From NCBI GenBank assembly GCA_021773115.1, contig JAJFKS010000027.1, forward strand, positions 39,407-103,406: a stretch of 64,000 bases of DNA, given 5' to 3'. The stretch is from Woeseiaceae bacterium (lineage in GTDB: Bacteria; Pseudomonadota; Gammaproteobacteria; Steroidobacterales; Woeseiaceae). A program made the translations under genes and the position numbers. This document shows, one piece after another, positions 59,575-64,000 of this stretch (positions are counted from its first letter, which is position 1; each line of letters starts with the position of its first letter). The notes beneath the pieces were generated by a model. That model did not search any database, was not told where the DNA came from, and was given only the letters and a program-made list of their open reading frames with translations.

Positions 59575-60351
59575 GTGAATCAAAGATCGAGACACTCCAA
59601 CACCAAACATCCATACATTAACGTCGAGGCGGAGTTTGATAAATGCGTGTCTGTGGTAGGTGGAAAGCGAGTGTCGGAAATTGTCGGAGAGTCTCCGAAT
59701 TTCAATGACGCGGACTATATTTTTTCAGAATCATGCGTTGTGGCGGAGCTAAAATGTCTAGAAGAGAACCAAGCGCGAAACGAAAACCTAAAAGAAAAGA
59801 TTCACGCGCTATATAACCAATATATGAACAATGGACAGACCGATCTAGTTGTATATGGCGAGGTCGAAATAGATGCCCACCAAGTTTCCGACAAATTCGC
59901 TAGGGAAGTTCTCGAGTTATTTCGCAAACCGATACAAGGCGTAATCAAGAAGGCGAACAAACAACTTCGACAGACGAAAGAGCATTTAAAATTAGTCGAT
60001 CATTTCGGCCTACTTTTGCTCGTAAACGATGGCCACGAATTTCTCTCGCCCGACCAAGTCAAGTGGATTCTTTCCAACACGCTATCTCGTGGTGGATATT
60101 CATCGATTAATGGTGTGATTTTTTTTACTGCGAATATGACTGCGCGGCATCCAAATTACGAGGATGACTTGCTCGTTTGGGCAACGATGGAACGCCCTAA
60201 GTCGATCAAATTGCCTGATTCGTTCTTGGACGAATTGAAGTCGGCGTGGTTCGCGCACTTTCGAACCCTTGTCGGCGATGTGCCGGTCAAGGAATACGAA
60301 ATCGACGACGTATCAACAATTGTTGGCATGGAAAACAACAAGTTTGAGTAA
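59575..60351 (+). CDS. hypothetical protein, possible PD-(D/E)XK nuclease-like fold, array gene 3
   Basis: A 258-residue protein from a GTG start. Around residues 45-60, FNDADYIFSESCVVAELKCL shows an Asp followed by a beta-strand with E-x-K (AELK), the arrangement of PD-(D/E)XK nuclease cores. Helical and mixed regions follow. The stretch is AT-rich compared with the metabolic genes, suggesting separate origin. No close family recognised; a nuclease role is a hypothesis from the motif only. Confidence 0.65.
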   Translation: MNQRSRHSNTKHPYINVEAEFDKCVSVVGGKRVSEIVGESPNFNDADYIFSESCVVAELKCLEENQARNENLKEKIHALYNQYMNNGQTDLVVYGEVEIDAHQVSDKFAREVLELFRKPIQGVIKKANKQLRQTKEHLKLVDHFGLLLLVNDGHEFLSPDQVKWILSNTLSRGGYSSINGVIFFTANMTARHPNYEDDLLVWATMERPKSIKLPDSFLDELKSAWFAHFRTLVGDVPVKEYEIDDVSTIVGMENNKFE

Positions 60352-60400
60352 TGCGAAGACTCAACCCAACAATGCTGTGCGCTTGTCGAGTCAATGTCTC

Positions 60401-60507
60401 CCTGTGGCAGTCCTGAGAAAGTCGTGTGGAGCATGAACGAGCGACTGCTTCACATCGCGTAGCCGCCGGTCGCACATGTTGAGCTATAATTTCTGCTACT
60501 GACTCAG
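60401..60507 (+). repeat. array repeat R3 (type I)
   Basis: Type I copy closely matching R4 and R7: CTGAGAAAGTCG, then GCGACTGCTT about 17 nt later, GCCGCCGGTCGCACATGTTG, and TATAATTTCTGCTACTGACT. AGTCG and CGACT can pair as a hairpin. Its 3' end, with the last module degraded, precedes array gene 4. Confidence 0.78.
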
Positions 60508-60547
60508 AGCAACTATTGATTGTCCCGGCCACCACTTGGATAGTGAA

Positions 60548-60826
60548 ATGAGAATACTATTTTTTATCGCAGTACTAGCTGTTGCGTCAGCGCCGTCGAC
60601 AGCGCATGAGAATGCTCAAGTTGAAGAGCAAGACGTTTATACGTTGTACAGGACTAGCTACATCGGGGGAGAATCCTCTCGCATACACGTCGCAACATTT
60701 GACTCTCGTTGGGGACATGAGTCCAATAAAGAGGCTTGCGAAATGACTCGTGACTTGTTCAAGAACCGACCTGACGAAACAGCCACTTTTTGGTGTGAAG
60801 CCGGTTACGTGAAATTTGAGCGGTAG
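60548..60826 (+). CDS. small exported protein, array gene 4
   Basis: A 92-residue protein with a signal peptide (MRILFFIAVLAVASAPSTA) and a mature part of about 70 residues with two cysteines (ACEM and FWCEAGYV) that could form a disulfide in the periplasm. The ATG at 60548 is favoured over an in-frame TTG at 60536. No family recognised. Confidence 0.6.
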   Translation: MRILFFIAVLAVASAPSTAHENAQVEEQDVYTLYRTSYIGGESSRIHVATFDSRWGHESNKEACEMTRDLFKNRPDETATFWCEAGYVKFER

Positions 60827-60875
60827 CTGCGTTCGCACTGAACCCCGAACCTCATAGTTGAGTGAGTAACTGGTT

Positions 60876-60992
60876 CTGGCCGTTCTGAGAAAGTCGCAAG
60901 GCGCATGTTCGTGCGACTGCTTAGCATCGCATAGCCGCCGGTCGCACATGTTGAGCTATAATTTCTGCTACTGACCCGTTGCGGACGGTCGC
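60876..60992 (+). repeat. array repeat R4 (type I, best-conserved copy)
   Basis: Full type I copy: GGCCGTTCTGAGAAAGTCGC, a perfect 7-bp inverted repeat AGTCGCA/TGCGACT, GCATCGCATAGCCGCCGGTC, GTTGAGC, TATAATTTCTGCTACTGACC, and a closing GCGGACGGTCGC module. Confidence 0.8.
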
Positions 60993-61170
60993 CTCGGGGG
61001 GGGCAAAATCGGCCATCTGGATTGCGTACCGGATCTTGAGTAGTTTTGTGTGTTTGGCAGATCTCAATATTTTGCTCAGCACATGTTCGGATGTTCGTTT
61101 TGGGATAAACGTACTGGCGACACTATCGCCTAGGAATTCTCCAGTTAGAATCAGTGCAGTAAAATCGGCA

Positions 61171-61755
61171 GTGTCTTTGCTTATCATTATGGCAATTGGC
61201 TGCGCTAGCGCTATTGATGATCAGTCAATAGTCGCTGATGATAGCCATCTTGGATGGTTGGAGAACCGAGCGTCGGAGTTAACGCGGTTTGCCCACAACC
61301 CGTTCAAGAAGAAAATTGCTGGGTCGGCATTCATGGCATTAACTTGCGGGAAACTTGTTGAACGGATCGGTGAGCCGCTGGATCGAGAGAAGGCTAAAGT
61401 AATGAGCCGGTCCGGCTATTACGATCCAATGATCATTCTTGCGTACGATGGCTATTCGGTCGGCGTAGTCGACAATGGGCTGGGATTTTCGCGCTCGACT
61501 ATTAGCTACCTTGAGATTTTCGACAATACTGAACCGCTCAAGTACCAAATGAAGATCGGGAAGACAACTCGTAGTGATGTTGTGGCGATTTTGGCCGGAG
61601 TTCACACGGTAGAAATTGAACATGGATTTGCCTATAGCGCTCTGGCTGGTGAACCCGACGATCGCTTCGATCTTGACCACGTTAGCCATCTAAACGTCGG
61701 CTTCTTATTCGACGAGAGCGAAGTACTCCAAAAGGTGAAGGTCCAGTATCTGTAA
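61171..61755 (+). CDS. putative lipoprotein, array gene 5
   Basis: About 194 residues from a GTG giving a short signal and lipobox AIGC. The start is uncertain: the frame is open back to 60979 inside repeat R4, and no strong ribosome-binding site is seen. The C-terminal part (MKIGKTTRSDVVAILAG, then VGFLFDESEVLQKVKVQYL) has the IGKTT-x-x-D-V pattern and end strand of BamE/SmpA-like small lipoproteins; this is suggestive only. No close family recognised. Confidence 0.5.
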   Translation: MSLLIIMAIGCASAIDDQSIVADDSHLGWLENRASELTRFAHNPFKKKIAGSAFMALTCGKLVERIGEPLDREKAKVMSRSGYYDPMIILAYDGYSVGVVDNGLGFSRSTISYLEIFDNTEPLKYQMKIGKTTRSDVVAILAGVHTVEIEHGFAYSALAGEPDDRFDLDHVSHLNVGFLFDESEVLQKVKVQYL

Positions 61756-61770
61756 TCCATCCAATTCGAT

Positions 61771-61808
61771 GAACGGTCGGCCCTGACCCGAAATTGCGGC
61801 TCGCGAAC
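61771..61808 (+). repeat. array repeat R5a, isolated 3' module
   Basis: Holds only the closing module, CTGACCCGAAATTGCGGCTC and GCGAAC. It is like the first half of R1 and lies just upstream of the inverted-repeat element. Confidence 0.5.
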
Positions 61809-61818
61809 GACTCCTTTT

Positions 61819-61994
61819 GGCCGAGGCTGTGTGAAAACACAGAATTTCAAAAGTCGGTGGTAATTGCGATCTTCATTTCGATTGGCATGAGATCAAAGTG
61901 AAACCGAAAGTCTTAACGCCTGCGAAAACCTTGCAAGTGTGCCGCGCTGTCCCATTGCCATCAAAATCAAGCTCCTTTTCACACAGCCTCGGCC
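61819..61994. mobile_element. 176-bp element with perfect 19-bp terminal inverted repeats (MITE-like)
   Basis: GGCCGAGGCTGTGTGAAAA at 61819-61837 is the exact reverse complement of the sequence at 61976-61994. The interior has no open frame of note. No clear target duplication is visible, so it may be a decayed miniature element, or a large hairpin fused to the array repeat, whose own 5' end also starts GGCCGA. Confidence 0.55.
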
Positions 61995-62057
61995 GACTTC
62001 AGAAGCTCACCAGGTTTGAGTTACAATTTCTGCTGCTGACCCGTACCAGCCGCTCGC
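61991..62057 (+). repeat. array repeat R5b, short copy
   Basis: A 67-bp version: GGCCGACTTCAGAAG, then TTTGAGTTACAATTTCTGCT, GCTGACCC, and CCAGCCGCTCGC. The central half present in type I and II copies is missing. TACAAT stands in place of TATAAT. Confidence 0.65.
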
Positions 62058-62118
62058 ATGACTCGGAGTCAAGGCTATCAATTCAAATATCATTACGCTC
62101 ATAGTCGCTGCTCTTCTC

Positions 62119-62511
62119 TTGGTTATTGGTTTCTTGGCTGTTGGGATGATGACTGGATCGGGCGACTTGAGCGTCATTGAACCCAGCGACGAACAAAAAC
62201 GAGCAGCCGCGATCTTCAAACTGAATCACGGGACGCCAAAAGATGTCGGCAACGGAACGCGACTTGATAGAGTGGTGGCTGTTGGGGTGGGCGTTCAATA
62301 CCGATTTACTATGATGGAGCTTACCAGCGACAATACTGACGCAGCCGATTTTCACGACTTCATCTACGAAACTGCTCGCTCCCAAATTTGCTCGCATCCC
62401 CAGCTTGTCGGTTTCTTCGATTCAAAGGCTGGGTTTGTCGAATACATGATCAATGATCGAAACGGGGCGTTCCTAACCGAAATTCGCTTTGACAAGTCAG
62501 ATTGCCAGTGA
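62119..62511 (+). CDS. hypothetical membrane-anchored protein, array gene 6
   Basis: A protein of about 130 residues with an N-terminal hydrophobic helix and a soluble part with three cysteines. The start is unclear: TTG at 62119 falls inside the helix, while the frame stays open and hydrophobic back to 62062 without ATG, GTG or TTG. A frameshift from the ATG at 62058, in another frame, would give a natural start. No family recognised. Confidence 0.5.
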   Translation: MVIGFLAVGMMTGSGDLSVIEPSDEQKRAAAIFKLNHGTPKDVGNGTRLDRVVAVGVGVQYRFTMMELTSDNTDAADFHDFIYETARSQICSHPQLVGFFDSKAGFVEYMINDRNGAFLTEIRFDKSDCQ

Positions 62512-62516
62512 CCGCT

Positions 62517-62634
62517 CATGGCCGAACTGAGAAGTTGGGATACGAGTTGATCGCCAGGCCGCTCTACTTCGCATTGCAGCCGGTCACCGGAAATCATGTA
62601 AACTTTCTGCAGATGACCTATTCCGGCCGGTCGT
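62517..62634 (+). repeat. array repeat R6 (type II)
   Basis: Near-identical to R2 from GAGAAGTTGG to ACTTTCTGCAGATGACC, including GCATTGCAGCCGGTCACCG. It begins six bases after the stop of array gene 6. Confidence 0.78.
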
Positions 62635-62685
62635 TTTATCGATGCTAACGCGAACTTGGAGTGAATGAGAACAGAAAGGTGAAAC

Positions 62686-62871
62686 ATGAGTAGAAACACC
62701 CAGATCAAGATGACTATCGACGGGACGGATTACGAAGGTTCTTATGAGGTTGAGCGAGGCTTGGTGACAGTTTCTTATCTGTGGCACACCAAGACGACTC
62801 AAGTTGGCGCAAGCGCAGAGGCCACAGCGAGGATGCTACTTCGAGAGCTTGTTGCGGAAAGCAAGGACTGA
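62686..62871 (+). CDS. small protein of 61 residues, array gene 7
   Basis: A compact predicted beta-rich protein (IKMTIDGTDYEGSYEVERG, VTVSYLWHT) with a helical tail (SAEATARMLLRELVAE). GAAAGG precedes the ATG with good spacing. Twelve bases separate its last base from the start of the next gene, so the two form an operon. Size and position would suit an antitoxin or immunity partner, but this is unproven. Confidence 0.6.
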   Translation: MSRNTQIKMTIDGTDYEGSYEVERGLVTVSYLWHTKTTQVGASAEATARMLLRELVAESKD

Positions 62872-62882
62872 CTAAAAATTCG

Positions 62883-63401
62883 ATGGACAAAGTCGAGCAG
62901 CTCGCGTTCGATTTCTGTAATGGTCGGTACGACTTCAAAGAGCCAGACGATATCTGGCCCAAGGTGTTCGAATACCTGACCCGCAATTCAGCCGATATGA
63001 TCATTGATAGAGACGCAGTCCACACACTGTGGACTGTGAACGGCGGCCACCTACGCAATAAGGTCAGGAACGACGGCCTGGTTCGTGATGTACTTCGCGA
63101 GTTCCTGCCAGGCTACGTGGGGCAGGGGCTGACTCTCTATCGAGGCGAATGCAAGTTTCTGTTCGATGCCAATAAGATCGGATTCTGTTGGACACCTTTC
63201 GAACAGGTCGCAAAAGTGTTCGCACGCGGCCTTAATGCCCCCGAATCTGGAGGTGTGCTGCTAACGGCCTTCGCTCCGACGGAGGCGATTCTCGCACCCC
63301 CGAATGAGCACAGCTCAAAGCAGATGGATGAGCACGAATATACTTGTGACCCGAAGCTACTTGTGGGCATCAAAGTTATAGAGACCTACCCGAAATGTTG
63401 A
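62883..63401 (+). CDS. ADP-ribosyltransferase-like protein, array gene 8
   Basis: A 172-residue protein from the ATG giving MDKVEQLAFDFCNGRYDFKE; an in-frame start 102 bp upstream overlaps gene 7 and is less likely. The C-terminal half shows the order of an R-S/T-E ADP-ribosyltransferase fold: LTLYRGE (Arg), GFCWTPFEQVAKVFARGL (Trp-Thr strand and helix) and DEHEYTCDP (Glu). The match is by motif only. Such domains occur in toxins and in small regulatory enzymes. Confidence 0.6.
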   Translation: MDKVEQLAFDFCNGRYDFKEPDDIWPKVFEYLTRNSADMIIDRDAVHTLWTVNGGHLRNKVRNDGLVRDVLREFLPGYVGQGLTLYRGECKFLFDANKIGFCWTPFEQVAKVFARGLNAPESGGVLLTAFAPTEAILAPPNEHSSKQMDEHEYTCDPKLLVGIKVIETYPKC

Positions 63402-63450
63402 TGGTCAGCGACTGCTACTGACCCACTCTTGTTGCCCACCAATGACCGTA

Positions 63451-63569
63451 ACTGGCCGCTCTGAGAAAGTCGTCATGGCGCATTAACGAGCGACTGCTAG
63501 GCATCGCATAGCCGCCGGTAGCACATGTTGAGCTATAATTTTTGCTGGTGACCCATTGCAGCCGCTCGC
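63451..63569 (+). repeat. array repeat R7 (type I)
   Basis: Type I copy matching R3 and R4: CTGGCCGCTCTGAGAAAGTC, AACGAGCGACTGCT, GCATCGCATAGCCGCCGGT, GTTGAGC, TATAATTTTTGCTGGTGACC, closing with GCAGCCGCTCGC. It precedes the last, cut-off gene. Just upstream (63411-63424) CTGCTACTGACCC occurs once more on its own. Confidence 0.8.
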
Positions 63570-63760
63570 AAAACATCGGATTCTACAGATGGGGCGGATG
63601 CTTTCCGCGTACTAAAAATATGTGTTCCGATACTGCGGTGAGGTTAGTCACCACGTGTTTGACCCAGTCAGAATTGAAGGACACTCGCAGGCGAGAGACG
63701 AGTACGACTCTTGCGTTTCGGGCGTCGCGACGTCTACCACCGAAAGTCTCAAATACGAGA

Positions 63761-64000
63761 ATGAACAAACACAAGAATCGAATAATTACTACCATCGCTG
63801 TCCTGGCGGCCGTTCTCGCGATTGCGCTTTCTATCCAGCTCATTTCCGAGCCCAAATCAACGGGATCGGATCGGCGGGTCGATGAAATAGCAGTGGCGCC
63901 AGCAGCGCATGAGCAATCGGCGTCGGATGAACCGACTTTGCCGCAACCGAGTGATTCGTCTGATGACGGCCTGTTTTCGTCTGTCGAATGGCGAGACCGA
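63761..64000 (+). CDS. membrane-anchored protein, N-terminal 80 residues (runs off window)
   Basis: An open frame from ATG to the last base. A basic start (MNKHKNRIITTI) leads to one membrane helix (about residues 9-27) and then a Ser, Asp and Pro-rich linker, with the C-terminal domain beyond the window. The layout suits a periplasmic protein held by a signal anchor. No family can be named. An overlapping frame at 63622-63885 is less convincing. Confidence 0.5.
   Translation, partial: MNKHKNRIITTIAVLAAVLAIALSIQLISEPKSTGSDRRVDEIAVAPAAHEQSASDEPTLPQPSDSSDDGLFSSVEWRDR

Noticed and set aside
60364..60484. Integron attC site formed by ACCCAAC and GTTGAGC around repeat R3
   Set aside because: Type I repeats do contain GTTGAGC, which fits GTTRRRY, and R3 has RYYYAAC upstream. 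But R4 and R7 have no matching RYYYAAC, type II copies lack GTTRRRY, and the conserved block continues well past the supposed crossover point.
58497..63569. CRISPR-like direct repeats
   Set aside because: Copies are over 60 bp, imperfect, and separated by whole genes rather than by short uniform spacers; no cas gene is present.

Overview
The window looks like a chromosomal segment of a free-living, respiratory gammaproteobacterium, plausibly marine or sediment-dwelling. The signs are a HexR-controlled Entner-Doudoroff cluster, the FabA/FabB pair for unsaturated fatty acids, several TonB-dependent receptors, a phenylacetyl-CoA route and a cytochrome cd1 nitrite reductase. A nirS-bearing marine sediment lineage such as the Woeseiales would fit, but that is inference; no rRNA or other marker gene is present. 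No tRNA, rRNA, CRISPR array, prophage or recognisable transposase gene was found.

Layout. (1) 0-10.6 kb: alpha-glucan and trehalose uptake and hydrolysis: a truncated sugar MFS permease, a surface GH13 amylase lipoprotein, a GH37 trehalase with its own MFS permease, a large TonB-dependent receptor and two LacI-type regulators. A pair of operator-like palindromes lies between the receptor and the second LacI gene. (2) 10.7-15.1 kb: a Sel1-repeat protein, then a tyrosine catabolic operon (hppD, a VOC-fold protein, fumarylacetoacetase, maiA) with a divergent Lrp-type regulator. No cupin-type homogentisate dioxygenase is present. (3) 15.1-22.1 kb: hexR, zwf, pgl, edd and glk, then a glycosyltransferase. 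(4) 22.2-27.9 kb: a CHASE4-like/HAMP histidine kinase, a receiver protein and a receiver-GGDEF-EAL protein in one operon, then an OmpA protein with calcium-binding type 3 repeats. (5) 27.9-39.2 kb: a fused indolepyruvate ferredoxin oxidoreductase with a second Lrp regulator, then paaZ, paaX, paaI and paaABCDE. Together they would take aromatic amino acids through aryl-pyruvates to aryl-acetyl-CoA, ring epoxidation and ring opening. (6) 39.2-45.6 kb: fabA-fabB, S-formylglutathione hydrolase, a TauE permease, a lipoprotein closely resembling subclass B3 metallo-beta-lactamases, a PAS hybrid kinase and SirB2. (7) 45.7-53.5 kb: a haem-type TonB receptor, a cytochrome c-cytochrome cd1 fusion and a porin, then stress and redox regulators (tandem Usp, DksA/TraR-type, FixJ-type). 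(8) 53.8-58.4 kb: an ABC/HlyD exporter with a TetR regulator, and a divergent RibA.

(9) 58.4-64.0 kb has a different character. Small, mostly unrecognised genes, all on the plus strand, are separated by copies of a repeat of about 105-120 bp that always points the same way. One interval also holds a 176-bp element with perfect 19-bp inverted ends. The genes include a possible PD-(D/E)XK nuclease-like protein, an ADP-ribosyltransferase-like protein preceded by a 61-residue protein, and small exported or membrane proteins. This cassette-like array is the most unusual structure in the window and the best candidate for an undescribed system.
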